Of a stretch of DNA of 64,000 nt, positions 8,689 through 20,726 are shown piece by piece. The first letter of the stretch is position 1. Each line of letters starts with the position of its first letter. The stretch is from Kingdonia uniflora. Lineage: Eukaryota > Streptophyta > Magnoliopsida > Ranunculales > Circaeasteraceae. Under the pieces are notes generated by a model, which made no database searches, was not told the DNA's origin, and was given only the letters and a program-made list of their open reading frames with translations. The translations under genes and the position numbers were made by a program. Where the stretch lies: assembly GCA_014058105.1 (NCBI GenBank), contig JACGCM010000669.1, forward strand, positions 4,154,001 through 4,218,000, read 5' to 3'.

Positions 8689-11169
8689 ATGATTTCATCC
8701 AGACGACAGGCCGCAGGAACTCAGCTAAATTTTTTTGTAGATCCGGGATAACTCACCGAGTTATGGGCGATTCTCCACGCAGTGGCAGAGAAACGCGCTG
8801 AGCTCGAACTTCAATTGACAAAAGATCACGAGCTCCGAGAGAAAGAGATCGATGAAGAACGATAAGCTCGTTTGATAGTACTCAAACGACACGATGATCA
8901 GATGATGGCAATACAGACTGCACTCAAGGCTCTCCAAAATGCACAATAGGCTCCTCCAGCCAGGGGTCACGATTAACTTCCAGAGACCTCCCACATTTTG
9001 GCAAGGGAAAGATTGGGACCTCGGGGAGTCACCAGTAAAGCAATCTCCAGAAATCTACCACATGGGTTGCAACCCTCCATCCATTTGAGGTAGAGCTGTA
9101 CAAAAATACCGTGGAACTAGAAAACCGACCCGGACCGAAGCGATACCGGCGATTCCAATCGGTTCTTAATGGCCCCGGTTCGGTTTCGGTTTCAAAATAA
9201 GGAAAACCGGTCATACCGGTTCGGTTTCGATTTTGAAACTAGGTTAACCGATAAAAATCTAACCGACCGAGTTACATAATAAATAATCTTACTTATCTCT
9301 CACTTCTCTCTTGCCCAAGTCCCAAGTGTCACATGCACACCTACTCTCGCCAATTCCTACCATACCTCATCTCATTAAAGTAGGTTTTAAAGCTAAAAAG
9401 CAACTATCAATCATATCATATTATTCATTTCTTTTTAAAACTACAAAAACCATCATATCATACACCTCATAAATGCACGCCAACTACAAAAACGATCATC
9501 ATATCATATCGTATTTTCAAAAGTTATAGTCTGTCAAAGTTCAAACATTCAACCACTCAAAGATTGAAGAAGAAAGGGAAAATTAATCCCCTTAAACATT
9601 CAACCATTTAACAATTCAAACATGAAGCATTCAACCCTTCAAACATTTAACCATTCAATCATTAAGACGATGATCTCAGATCTGGAAACTCGTTAATGAA
9701 GAGCTCAAGATCTAGAGAGCTCAAGGTCTAGAAATTGGTTAATGAAACATTTAACCAATTTTACCAACAACCCATTCGAGGGTGGTTAAGAGGCTTTGTT
9801 CCATGTTAATGAAGAGCTCAAGATCTTGAGGATCGGTGGTTTCGAAGAAGCCCGCTCTACAGTCTACACCCAACCATGGCTCAATGATATATATCATGTA
9901 TAAGGAGTTTTAGAAAGATGGGTTGAGAAGAATACGAGCACAAACCGAAATGGGTTGAGAAGAATCCAAAGGGTGAAAAGAAATATGGGTTATGTATGAG
10001 TTTCTGTTTTTTTTTTGTTTTTTTACATCAGAGAAAAACCAAGAATTAAGACCGGAACCGAACCGAATATACGGTCTGGTTTTCCAGCGGTTCTTCATAT
10101 GCTTGGTTCGGTTTTAATTCAGTATTATCAAAAACCAAGGTTTTCAGTTTAGTTCGCGGTTTAGGGCCAAAACCGGACCGAACCGGACTGTGTACAACCC
10201 TAATTTGAGAAGAGAAGTCCAATCAGAAGTCAGTCGGGGTCACCAGATTCTCGTCCATCAGGAGGAAGGCCAACGACCTCTTCATCAGATTTTAGCATGA
10301 GATCGCTTGAGTGAAGGTATGGGAACTCATCATCCTCTGCCAACACGTCCAGCAATTCAACCAGCATGTCATTACGTCACAAAAGAACATATGGATCAAC
10401 GAATTAAGGAGCTGATCGAGGCACAAGTTCTGGGTACTACCGGCGACACCATGATGTTACAAGGAAGTCCGATTGCCAAAGAGCTATTCGATATGGAAAT
10501 ACCGAAAGGTTTCCATACTCTCCAAATTCATAAGTACAAAGGTACAAACCCGAAGGAGCATATCCTGCAATACCGTGATTCATTGTGGTTGTACTCCAAT
10601 CTCAGCCATATTCTCTACCGTCTGTTCGCCATAAGTTTACAGGGAGAGCCACTCCAATGGTTCCACTCTCTTCCTGAGGAATCTATCTATATATTTTATC
10701 AGCAGTAGAAGTAGTTCGTCAAAGCATATACCCATAATAGAGACAAAGAGGAAAACTTGTATTTTCTTATCGGTCTTAACAGTCACATGGAGAAAAGCTT
10801 GAAGACTTTTCAAAGAAATTCCTAGAGCTCGCAAGAAAGGTGGATAACCTCGACCGAAAGACAGTTGTGACCGCTTTCACCAATGCTTTTTGGCTCGACT
10901 GTAAAGCCATGGAATACCTCTTCCTTAACAAACCTGCGACGTTAGAGGAGATGATCACTAAGGTCAACGGTTGCATCAACTTAGAGAGGATGATGTATGA
11001 GCGACAAAAGTCTACTACGTCTGTCCTCTCTACCAAATCCTCACCTACATAGTGGACTAGTGAGCCTAAGGAGGAACAGGGAGATCATAAACGCACCAAG
11101 GGAAACACTGAGTACCCTCGGAGAAGCGGCCCGCAAAACAAACCCATCTTCCCAAAGCTGAACGTCTGA
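8689..11169 (+). pseudogene. Element D gag, split by a hAT-like insertion
   Basis: ATG at 8689 opens MISSRRQAAG. The N-terminal part (to 9090) is a charged helix (RAELELQLTKDHELREKEID) with stops. After the insertion (9091-10202) the frame resumes with an Arg/Ser-rich linker and, from 10390, MDQRIKELIEAQVLGTTG. The capsid-like core follows: HKYKGTNPKEHILQYRDS, LYRLFAISLQGEPLQWFHSL, a stop at 10706-10708, then a shifted frame with NAFWLDCKAMEYLFLNKPAT and LEEMITKVNGCINLERMM. The block ends near TGA at 11167-11169. The gag domain missing from A is present here. No CCHC zinc knuckle was found. Confidence 0.85.
9091..10202. mobile_element. Non-autonomous hAT-like transposon inside D's gag
   Basis: The 1112-bp element begins TAGAGCTGTACA and its right end, read from the other strand, begins TAGGGTTGTACA: 10 of 12 inverted terminal bases match. 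It is flanked by an 8-bp duplication, ATTTGAGG (9083-9090) and ATTTGAGA (10203-10210), 7 of 8 identical. An 8-bp duplication and TAGRG termini are typical of hAT elements. Both ends carry clusters of short CCGGTTCGGTTT-type motifs in both orientations, like subterminal transposase-binding repeats. The interior is A+T-rich with ATTCAA runs and no transposase ORF. Gag sequence continues cleanly across the insertion. Confidence 0.88.
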
Positions 11170-11262
11170 GTCTCCGCATATTTTTTACTACTGTTAAAAG
11201 ACCCATTCTGCCGTGCCTCTCGACCACAGGAGCCCATCGAGAGTCGACTGTTTTTCCTATAC

Positions 11263-12291
11263 CATATGGTAAATCATCATTCTATTGACAATTTCTATGC
11301 TATACAGCGGATGCTCGAGCCCATTTTTAAGGAAGGACGGATGCTCGAATGCATTGTTGACCTGAAGTCATACCAAGATGGCAACCATAAGAAACAACTC
11401 GAGGTTGTTCAGGTCAACGACAGAGCTGAGGAGAACCATATCTACTATATGCACCTCAGCAACATGATCAAAATTAACCAGATCATCAATTCCAACCGAT
11501 CAAAGCGCTGAAGGCTCTCCGAATGCTTGGATCTTACACCTCAAGACAAAGAAGCCAAATTTCTTCTCGAGTCAAGCAATCGCCGACTTGGAATCTCTTT
11601 CAAGGATTGCGATACTAGCCATGTCAAATTTCCACATCATGATGTATTAGTCATAATGCTCAAGCTGAAGCATTTTTTCATGCACACAATGATGATCGAT
11701 ACTGGAAGCGGTATTAAAATTCTTTTTTAGAGTACGACCGAACAGATGGGTTTGGCTGACCAAGTCATTCAGAGCGACATTGACATCAGCGGGTTCAACG
11801 GCTCCAGGGAGGAACGAGTTGGCAAGATTAACTTACCTATTACCGTAGGACCAGCCACTATCGAGATCGTTTTCTACGTCATCAATGCCATGTCTCGTTA
11901 TCTTGGGATTAGAGGCCGTTGCTGGATACACAATATGGAAGCAATCGCTTCCACCTATCATCAAGCACTCCGGTTCAAGCACGATAATGGAATTTACGAG
12001 ATCAGAGGTAGTCAAAAACTTTCTTGGGCTTGGGAAAATGCTGTCTTTGCCATCCTAGATACTTTAGACAGATTGGTCGCAGAGAAATTACAGAAAATTG
12101 ATCACCTTGACGATCAACCACCTACAGAGGAGCCCACGGAATATGTCGGCATTGAAAAACCTAGCAGGGCACATTCATCGGAACTAAGCTGGTTCAGCAT
12201 GGGAAAGACATTCTTATCCAGTTCTTGTAACTCAATCGAGAAGTTTTTGCATGGTCTTTCGAAGAAATGCCCGAAGTCGATCCAGCTATAG
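11263..12291 (+). pseudogene. Element D protease region and upstream linker
   Basis: The linker (11266-11511) corresponds to sequence between gag and protease in A. From 11527 the frame reads LTPQDKEAKFLLE, FKDCDTSHVKFPHHD and then the aspartic protease motif MIDTGSG at about 11692-11712. A TAG shortly after (11728-11730) breaks the frame. The downstream half (11746-12291) shows ISGFNGSREERVGKINLP, YLGIRGRCWIHNMEAIAST and the AHSSELSW tail before reverse transcriptase. The DTG triad is intact; the stop prevents function. Confidence 0.82.
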
Positions 12292-13655
12292 ATTGCCACA
12301 AGTTAGCCATCAACGTCAATGCCTCAGCGGTCAAACAGAAACAACGACGACTTTCACCCCGTCTTCGAGATGAAGTTAACACCGGGATCGAGAAATTGAT
12401 CAAAGTGGGATTCATTCGAGAAACCAAGTATCCGGACTGGATATACAATATTGTCGATGTCCCAAAGAAAAATGGAAAAGTTCACATTTACGTAGATTAT
12501 ACAGATCTGATCAAACATTCCCTGAAGGACAGTTTTCCTCTTCCCAACATTCATCAGATCCTCGATTCCATTGAAGGCCATGATCTCTTATCTATGATGG
12601 ACGCTGCTTCAGGATATAATCAAATCCCACTTCTGGAAGAAGATCAAGAGAAGACAACACTCATCATCAAAAGTGGCCTTTACTGTTACATAGTCATGCC
12701 CTTCGGGTTCAAGAACGCAGGGGCAACATATCAACGATTGATGACTGCTTTGTTCAAAACACACCTGGGAAAAATCATTAAAGTTTACATCGATGATCTA
12801 TTGTGCAAAAGCGTACAGTTAGTTAATTACATCTCAGATCTCAACATAATATTCAACATCCTTCGATCTTACCGAATACATCTCAACCCTAATAAGTGTT
12901 AATTCGGGGTACATTCTGGCCGCTTTCTTGTCCAACTTATCAGCAAGAAAGGGATCGAGGCCGATCCTGATCAAATTCGAACTCTCCGTGACATGCCTTC
13001 TCCAAAGACAATAAAAGACGTTCAAAAACTCATCAGCAAGATTGTCGTTATCAACTGTTTCATCTCTAAATCATCAGACCCCTGCCGATGGCTATTCCTA
13101 AATTCAAACTCTCCTCGCCATGCCTTCTCCAAAAAAAACATAAGACATTCAAAAACTCACCGGCAAGATTGCTGCTATCAACCATTTCGTCTCTAAATGT
13201 CCAGAACACTGCCGATGGCTATTCCTATTACTCCGTGGATGCACCAAATGAAGAAAAGTTCAGCCATCCGCAGAAGTCACATGGACATCAGAATGCGAAG
13301 TAGTTTTTCAGGATCTCAAAATCTATTTGGGAAGGTCTCCCATAATGTGTACCCCAGTAGGTAATGAGGAACTGATAATCTACCAGCAGTCACAGATACT
13401 TCTCTCAGTTTGGTTATCATTCACCTGGAAGGGAAAATTAAGAAATCGGTCTTCTTTATCAGCAAAACACTCACACAAGTAGAAACATGGTACTCTAAAA
13501 TTGAGAAACTTTTTCTCACCCTTGTTTACAATTCACATAAACTCAAGCACTACTTCCAAGCACATTCTATCAAAGTGATGACGAACTACCCACTTCGGGA
13601 AGTTTTTTCCAAAAAGAGAAATCACAAAGAGTGCATCAATGGTCAGTCAGTTTAG
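12267..13655 (+). pseudogene. Element D reverse transcriptase and RNase H, with 128-bp duplication
   Basis: The reverse transcriptase palm and fingers are open from 12267 to 12900: MPEVDPAIDCHKLAIN, VGFIRETKYPDWIYN, SFPLPNIHQILDS, MMDAASGYNQIP, MPFGFKNAGATYQRL and the catalytic YIDDLL at about 12788-12805. A TAA follows at 12900. The connection region is disrupted by a tandem duplication of about 128 bp (copies near 12970-13097 and 13098-13225), which repeats the MPSPK-to-CRWLFL segment and shifts the frame. RNase H continues at 13410-13655 with FISKTLTQVETWYSKIEKL and HYFQAHSIKVMTNYPLREV. This is the best preserved pol segment of the A/D family in the window. Confidence 0.88.
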
Positions 13656-14290
13656 GCAAACATGATATCAAGTTTGAACAATGACATTCTATAAAAGGTC
13701 AGGCCGTTGCCGATTTTCTCACGGATTTTCCAGTGGAGGATCCCGAGTGAGAGGAGCACGACCTGGACCTTACCAAAAATATGCCAGAGAAACTAACCCC
13801 CAAGCCATTCGACAAATAAGCTGACTGGACCACTTTGTCAGGGTAGAGGCTTCGCACAGATGGATCAGCAGGACCTGTAGGGTCAGGAATCGGGATTGTT
13901 TTGATTACCTCTTCAAATGACAGAATTCAAAAATCAATTCGCTTGGATTTTGAGGCCTCAAACAATGTCACCGAGTATGAAGCTCTAATTCACGGACTCG
14001 ACCTCACTCTTGAGCTCAACATCCCTGAACTCTTAGTTTACACCGATTCATTACTCATCATTCATCATTATTCCGAGCAGTACAAGAAAATAGGAAGATG
14101 ATCGAATATGTAGCCCTCGTTGCAGATAGGATGAGTAAGTTCGCGAAAGCAACTCTCGAATATCATCCTCGTGGGGAGAACAGACACACCGATTCCTTGG
14201 CATATCTAGTCGAGGTCTTGGTTACAGAAGCTTGATATCTCCATATCAAAATCATTTCAGCCACCAGTATTGAACGCATATATGTATGCA
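13656..14290 (+). pseudogene. Element D second (archaeal-type) RNase H domain
   Basis: After the ordinary RNase H a spacer (GQAVADFLTDFPVEDPE) leads to RTDGSAGPVGSGIGIVLI at about 13855-13908. Then come LDFEASNNVTEYEALIHGLD (13947-14006), LELNIPELLVYTDSLLIIHH and YHPRGENRHTDSLAYL. The acidic residues of DGSA, TEYEAL and YTDS and the late ENRHTDS motif are all present, so the active site was intact before stops and a frame change near 14100. A second RNase H of this type is an established marker of plant Tat-lineage elements. Confidence 0.85.
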
Positions 14291-14489
14291 CGATCAACAC
14301 TGGGGGCGATTAAGGGGGAAACGACGATTGGCGAAAGCCTTTCTTAGATTTCCTCGATGTCGACAACAAGTGCAACGGACCACTTCCAGCAGATCCGAAA
14401 GAATGCAAACAGTTGATCAACAATTCAAAGCGTTACATTACTTAAAATGGTATGCTTTACCGCCTATCCGTTATAGGGCCTTACCTCAA

Positions 14490-15300
14490 ATGTTTCTCAA
14501 GTCGAAAGTAGACAAACTGCTCTACGAATTACATGAAGGAACTTGTGGCTCCCACGCCGCTGGTAGATCATTAACGAACCGAACAATAACTCAATGAGTA
14601 TTCTGGCCTGGCATGCACAAGCAATCAGAAGAGTATTCCCACAGATGAGATACCTGCCAAAAACATGGAAATATGATACGAGCCCCTGTGTTTGAGCTCC
14701 ATTCAAGCAAGGTCTTCTGGCCATTCAAATGATGGGTACTAGACCTCGTCGGCGAATTCCCTAACTCTCCAGGTAATCGCCGCCACCTACATGTAGCTAC
14801 CGATTGCTTTACAAAATGGGTAGAAGAAATTTTACTATGCCGAACCAGAGATGAAGATGTCATCTCTTTTATCTAGAACTACATAATCACTCGATTCGGG
14901 TGCCCCCACCTAATTTGTATCGATAACGGGCCCCAATTTGTGGGAGTTAAGGTCGTAACCTTCTTAAATCACCACAATATTATCCATTTACCATCATATC
15001 CATACCATCCTCAAGGCAATGGTCAATCCGATATCGCTAGCAAAAACCATCGTGGTAGACTCAAGAAAAGGCTTCACTCACAAAAAAGAGGAAATTGGGT
15101 TCGCAAACTACCTCACGTCCTGTGGGCGTATCGAACCACTCCCTGACAGTCCACTGGGTGTACCCCAGTCCTCCTTGCTTATGGTACTGAGGCAGTCATT
15201 CCTTTGGAATATCATCATCTAGTTCGTGATCACGAGCTAACTGATGAGGAAAATGAGTTTGAATTATCTTCCAACCTCAATATGAAATATTTTTTTCACA
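14490..15300 (+). pseudogene. Element D integrase
   Basis: The zinc-binding region starts with LYELHEGTCGSHAAGRS (14520-14570) and contains degenerate His/Cys positions. The catalytic core is seen in shifting frames: WVLDLVGEFPNSPGN, VATDCFTKWVE, CIDNGPQFVGVKV and YHPQGNGQSDIASKN. The third catalytic residue, normally E in GQxE, reads D. Downstream YRTTP and TPVLLAYGTEAVIPLEYH match the conserved C-terminal core. The protein would insert element DNA into the host genome. At least six frame breaks inactivate it. Confidence 0.85.
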
Positions 15301-16140
15301 ATGTCGTTCTCTTCATGAAACAGTCTTCCACATTCTACAGATTCAAGCATAGATAATACTAGCTTACAATCAATATTTTCTAAGTTCGGTCAAGGATATC
15401 ACTTGATTGGCTTCTGTTACTACATCTCTACGAAGGTGGCAAGTGTAAAAAGTTGTTCTACATCAAAGACTAAGGCAACCAAAAGATAAGACAAAAGTAA
15501 TACTAATGTTTATCTTTTATAACTTGTTTGGTTCACTTCAGTAGGCTAGATCGAGGATAACACTTGGTTCAGCTAAATCTTTACATCTTTGCGAAGGTGG
15601 CATGTGTGAAAATTTGTTTCATTTTAAAGACTCAGCCAAACAAGAGACAAGAAAAAGGTAATACTAGCCTTCTCCTTTACAACTTGTTTAATTCACTTCA
15701 GTAGGCTGGATTAAGGATAATACTTGGTTCAGCTGAATCTTTACATCTCTGCGAAGGTGGCAAGTGTAAAAACTTGTTTCACATCAAAGACTCAGCCAAA
15801 CAAGAGATAAGACAAAGGTAATACTAGTCTTCATCTTTTACAACTTGTTTGGTTCACTTCAGTAAGCTGGATCGAGGATAATACTTGGTTCAGTTGAATC
15901 TTTACATCTCTACGAAGGTGGCAAGTGTAAAAAATTGTTCCACATCAAAGACTCAGCCAGGACTAAAATAAGGCAAATGTCATACTAGTTTCATCTCTTT
16001 CAATATGCCTGTGACATTTCTATAGTTCAAATCAAGTTTCAACTTGGTTTAACTCAACTCGCTTCTGCGATTAAAACGAATGTGAAAACTTTGTTTTATA
16101 TCAAAGACCCTGCGAGACACAAGATAACGCAATGGTCATA
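15300..16140 (+). repeat. Tandem array of ~160-bp units in element D
   Basis: A unit with the landmark CGAAGGTGGCAAGTGTAAAA recurs at about 15431, 15592, 15752 and 15913, spacing 160-161 bp; a more diverged fifth unit follows near 16060. Each unit also holds CAAAGACTCAGCCAA and GGTAATACTAG. The array lies exactly between the end of integrase and the end of the antisense genes that run toward it. Tandem arrays in the 3' region of Tat-type elements are known and are proposed sources of plant satellites. Confidence 0.9.
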
Positions 16141-16151
16141 CTAGCTTTCAT

Positions 16152-17660
16152 CTATAACAATGTGTCTGCGATAATTCTATTTATTTTCAGGTCAAAATCA
16201 TACTGCAGAAGATTCTTTTCTGCTGATTGACTGTCAACAATGCTTTCCCCGACATCATCAAGAGGTCTATCTTTTAGTTCGCGGGCCACAACAGCTCTAC
16301 CTTGATCTATTGATTCAGCAGTTTGAGGGCCCAGTTGGGTCTCAATGGCACCCAGATAGTTCCCTCGATCTACCTTAGCTCCACAGGTGCATCCTATATT
16401 CGATAGAGTTTTGAGCAAGGTATCCCGTTATGACTCAAATCTTTTAACTTCCTCTACAAAGTATGCAATGATCGCCCTTAACAAGTCATTTTGAGATACA
16501 CCAGGTACTATCGTTGTTGGAAATCACACCTTCAACCTCTCGAGACGTACCTTTAACCTAGCACAATTATCCTTCCATTCAATTATTTTCGCATCAACCT
16601 TATCATAGTAAATGACATCTTCTTTCAATTTGGCAATATACTGCGCTGACTCAGCTAGGTTTATGGCTTCTAAATCTACTACCCGAGCACAAAGACTTAC
16701 AATTTCTGCGTTCAACTCTTCCCTAGCCGGCAGATCTTTCAACAATTCCTCCTTCCTCTTCACCAACAAGTCCTTTGCTTTGATCTCCCCCTCCAAAACT
16801 TTCTCCCTAATAAGAGCAGCATCCAGCTTATGCTGGCATTCCCTCAAATTTGCATTTCCTTTCTGAACATGCCCCTGAATTTAAGATACATCACTTTTTA
16901 GCTCTCTAATGCGACTTGAGAGACTTACTACATCCCCTCAAGCTAAAGGAGCCTTAACCTCAGTTCTACTTCCCCCAGAGCGCTCTCTAGCCTCGACTTT
17001 CTTGGTACGAGCAATGGCTTGATCCTTTTCAGCTTTAAGTCGAGTAACTCTCACGCATAAGTTATCGCACCTGCGCTGCATTTCTCAAAATTCCATTTCC
17101 TTGGCAGGGAGAGCTGTTTGCAAATGTTTAGCTGCGGCTTCTGAGGCCGATAGATTTTATCGAGCTTATCTCAGCTCATTATCCTTTTCAATGAATTTTT
17201 GTCTCATTCGCTCCAGGTCGTTCCTACATCTTTGGAGATTAGATCGACATTGTTCCTCAGATCGTTCTAGCGCCTGAATACGGTATTGAGCCGCGTCGGC
17301 CTGCTTGCCCTTCATAGCCAATGTGTCGACCTGACGATGGAGTTTCTCGGCACGTGTTGTGGGCTCGGATTGATTTTCTAATCCCTTCTAAATTTTAGAA
17401 TCTTTCCCCTCGACCTAAAGAGCCAACTTCTCGAGTCTAAAATGCACTTTTACGTATTGATCCTCTATCTTCTCATTCGCCTCCTTCATCCTGCCAAACT
17501 GCTTCTCAAATTCCCGATTGCACGCGATTATGTTGTCCTCACGTGCACGAGATGAATCCAATTTGACCTAGGAATTATAACAAATTTTAGTACAGTTCAA
17601 TTCGGGAAATCTAATGCCAAATATACCCATACAACATTCAACGAGACTACGTAGTTTTTA
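16152..17660 (-). pseudogene. Element D antisense region IV: long coiled-coil protein
   Basis: Read on the minus strand from about 17660 down to 16152 the sequence gives about 490 codons rich in Glu, Lys, Arg and Leu with heptad-like spacing: REFEKQFGRMKEANEKIED, EKLHRQVDTLAMKGKQADA, QEMQRRCDNL-like blocks and KVLEGEIKAKDLLVKRKEEL. The last part (16152-16418) is less helical and contains CTCGAKVDRGNYLGAIETQ. Several in-frame stops and small frame changes occur. Elements B and C have no counterpart, whereas E keeps a short piece at about 6935-7060. It could be a separate gene or the C-terminal exon set of gene III. Function unknown; self-association through the coiled coil is an inference. Confidence 0.6.
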
Positions 17661-17939
17661 AACATCTGTTTCCAAGTACTTTTAGATTAAAAGCTTGGAG
17701 TCCATTCTCAGATGAACATTTTAGGAAACTTCTTTCGGCGTACAAGCTCAGCTTGCACACACAGCATGGCTTTAGAGGTCTCTCTTTCCCTAAAAATTCT
17801 AGACTCTAACTCATTTATCTTGAGACTCATCTCTCTAACTACCTACAAAAGATTTATAAATAGAGTCAACATGCAGAAGTTTCTTCCTCACGCAGAAGTC
17901 ATACAACTTACAGATACTTATACAACGCAACTACCCTAC

Positions 17940-19740
17940 CTTCTCACTCCCACCTTCTGGAAGCTCGACATCATCCCCGTGGTTGTCAAGTACTGTCTAG
18001 CGATTGACACCATCCAGACCATCCAGGACTCCCACCACTTCTGCTTCCTCATCTTCCACCTCAACATAGGTGTCGGCCTTAATGGCATCTACCTCCTCTT
18101 GAGAATAGCCCTTCAGTATCAAGTGACAACCAAGTCTATCACGTTCCTCAACAATCTCATCTAGGTTAGCCTTGCCCTCGACCTGTAGCTGGCCGATCAC
18201 CATGGTGTGAGTAGCCTTCAGCTGCCTGACTTCCTTCATGGCTTCAGTCTTGGCTCGAGCTAAGTCTTTCTCCAGCTCCCTCTTCACCTTCTTTAACTCA
18301 GATTTTTTTTCTTCAATACCGAGCCAAATCCCCTTGACAAGACGAGCAACCTAAAAAAATTATATCGATTTCAGTTATTAGCTCGAAGTTTATTAAACAT
18401 TTCCGTCTGATAACATAACACTAACCATCTTGCTCGTGTCTTCCCCCCCGTGGAGAGCCGCCAACCTGGCACTTTCTACGACCTTTCTAAGGTTATCCAC
18501 CGCAGCAGGTCATACCTCAGCGACCTTCTTTCCAAAGGATTCGACCCTCCTCCTTTTCTCTTTAGCGACCTCACCATAGTCTTTAGCATCTATTTCTTCA
18601 GAAAGAGTTGAGCTACTTTGCTCGGTTTAACGGGTTTTGGCAAAGCCAAACTGCCAGTTCTAGAAGTCTCGGAAGGATTCGGTCGAGCATCCTTACCACT
18701 TGTTTGCCTTTTCCTTCATTGACTCCTGCCATCGACTTAGTAGACTGAACCTTTTAAGCCTTTTTCGACCTACTGTCAACATTCTTCTTTCTACTCAGAC
18801 CGAGTTACCCCAAGATGAGTTCGGGTTCAGTCTCCTCCTCTACAACTTTGTCTTACAGGGATTCTTTCCTTTCCAATGTGGACTTCACACCTACAATAAC
18901 ACGTTTTACTATCAACTACAGTTCCCTACAAAACATAATAATAATTTTATCTACGCATGTCTATACTTACTTTGCTTTAAGGACCTAAATCGAAGGTCCA
19001 AAGGTTCTTCATCATCTCTTTGAAGGCAATTACCCTTCAACCATATGATGTCGCCATTCCAGGTTTGACCTGCTGAATTCAGATCGTAAAAACGACGCCG
19101 AGTTATACCAGTACAGAAATGCGACCACCCACTGGCCTTAAAATTCTTCACTCCACAAAGCTGCAGAACGTCCTCAGGGGTTATCCTCAATTTTTTTATC
19201 ATTTTCCCACCTTTCATTCAGATGGTCACATAGAGTTATTACCTCCTACATGTTCCCATTCATTTGAACAGAACATGCCCCAATTGCATTCATAATTCCA
19301 TTCGCCAAATTGGTAAGGGGAAGGCTCAACCCAAACTCTAATTGAGATAGGTAACATAAAAAACCCTCTAAGATGTCACTCCGGATATCCCCATCGAAAT
19401 ACTCTAATGAGATAGATTCATCTATACCTCTATCTAATTTTTCTACCTCCAAATCTGCCAACAGATAAAAATACTCTTCCCCCTCCGCTACCATACAACC
19501 CCTAAACTGCATACCGACAAAATTTACATATTTACCCTACTTCCCTCCTACAACAGCCTTGGTTTTAAAAAATTCCCTAAAGGCATCAAAACCCGGAGGA
19601 TACGACACCAACTGACCAGGGAAACCCGGGAATTGTTCCAATCCTCCTTCCCCTTTATTCTCAGACTCATTCGTCTGACCAGAGGTCGTAACCTCATTAA
19701 CAGATGAACTACCCAACTTAAAAACAAATTCTACAGGCAC
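17940..19740 (-). pseudogene. Element D antisense gene III: PF04195-like region plus coiled coil
   Basis: ATG at 19740 opens MPVEFVFKLGSSSVNEVTTS, followed by FPGFPGQLVSYPPGFDAFRE, a run with LDRGIDESISLEYFDGDI and LEFGLSLPLTNLANGIMNAI. The GACSVQMNGNM motif is the counterpart of APVQMNGNFY in C, and NSAGQTWNGDIIWLKGNCLQ follows. The layout (hydrophobic GLSLPL segment, then QxNxN, then a W-rich segment) resembles the 'putative gypsy-type transposon' family PF04195; this is my reading, not a search. Further down come a basic region, a coiled coil (MKRELEKDLARAKTEAMKEV at about 18287) and the acidic end LKGYSQEEVDAIKADTYVE. Introns are likely near 18350 and 18930. Stops at 19537 and elsewhere break it. 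Confidence 0.68.
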
Positions 19741-20099
19741 ATTTTTGAACTACAATTATGCCTCTCACGCTCGACCTACAGACAAGTTAAGATATTTATT
19801 ATTTTTCCATCTATGTATATATATATATATATATTCAACATATATCTCTGCTCAATCATTCACGTATAACACATATCTTTAAACAATGAAAATCAACATA
19901 TATCTCAAGTATCTCTACTAACCTTCCATATCCGAATGAGAATCGGCAGTAGAGTCAAGCTTTCCCCTCACAACGCTGCTGTATTGCCACCTATGAGATC
20001 CAGAATCCTTTGAACTCTTCAGCCATTTATCACCTTCGAATAACTCTTTATCGAATCTGCTAATTTTTCATCTTTCTCTCTGAGTGTTCTCCAAGTTTT

Positions 20100-20720
20100 T
20101 TATTATAAAATGTTTACCTGGAGACGAAGAAGAACTATTTATCCTTTCTCTTTCATGCGGCTGGCATTTTTTGTTCCTCGCATGAACCGTCCTCAATTCC
20201 AGAACTGAGGCGTCCTTTCCACTCTCCATGTCAGACTCCTTGTACCTTTTTGATAAAACCACATTTTCATCATTACAATCCCCCTCATTTTTTAACATTT
20301 TTATTTCCCTTATTTTCATATCTTTCCCTGACCTTCCTATACTCATGATGACTCACACTGTTCGATGTGAGATCTCTATTTCCTTTTGCATACAAAACAA
20401 AACTAGAAGCTTCTATATTTTCATATTTTTGTTTCACAGTCCTTGTTTTTCATACTTATAGTGATTGACGTCATTTTCAAAATTGTACAAATATTCAAAA
20501 TATTTGCTAAACAGTCTCAAAATAGATTTGCCCCTATAGAGGATCCGATTGACTTATATTATTTCTATTACTTTCACAGTATTTATGTTATTCATAAGAC
20601 ACACTTTACACAACATCTATCACAGCTTTGGTACACTTAAGCAACCTGCATCTAATCACGTCATTCGTCGATCCTCGTATTTTCAAATTCGATCTCTACT
20701 TCAGCGATCAAACCCACCAA
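20100..20720 (-). promoter_or_regulatory. Region upstream of element D antisense gene III
   Basis: On the minus strand a weak TATA-like box (GGATAAATAG) lies at 20134-20143, about 400 bp before the gene III start. Upstream of it (20068-20346) is an open frame beginning MSIGRSGKDMKIREIK; its homologue in E is expanded into a 70-bp tandem array. Because it lies upstream of the TATA-like box I treat it as promoter-side DNA, not a gene. Nothing else is recognisable in this A+T-rich stretch. Confidence 0.35.
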
Positions 20721-20726
20721 CCTTTC

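Noticed and set aside
15300..16140. Possible CRISPR-like array
   Set aside because: Units are contiguous ~160-bp tandem copies without unique spacers, in plant DNA; an element-internal minisatellite.
19800..19840. TA-rich microsatellite as a regulatory element
   Set aside because: A short (TA)n run with no positional conservation in E, B or C.
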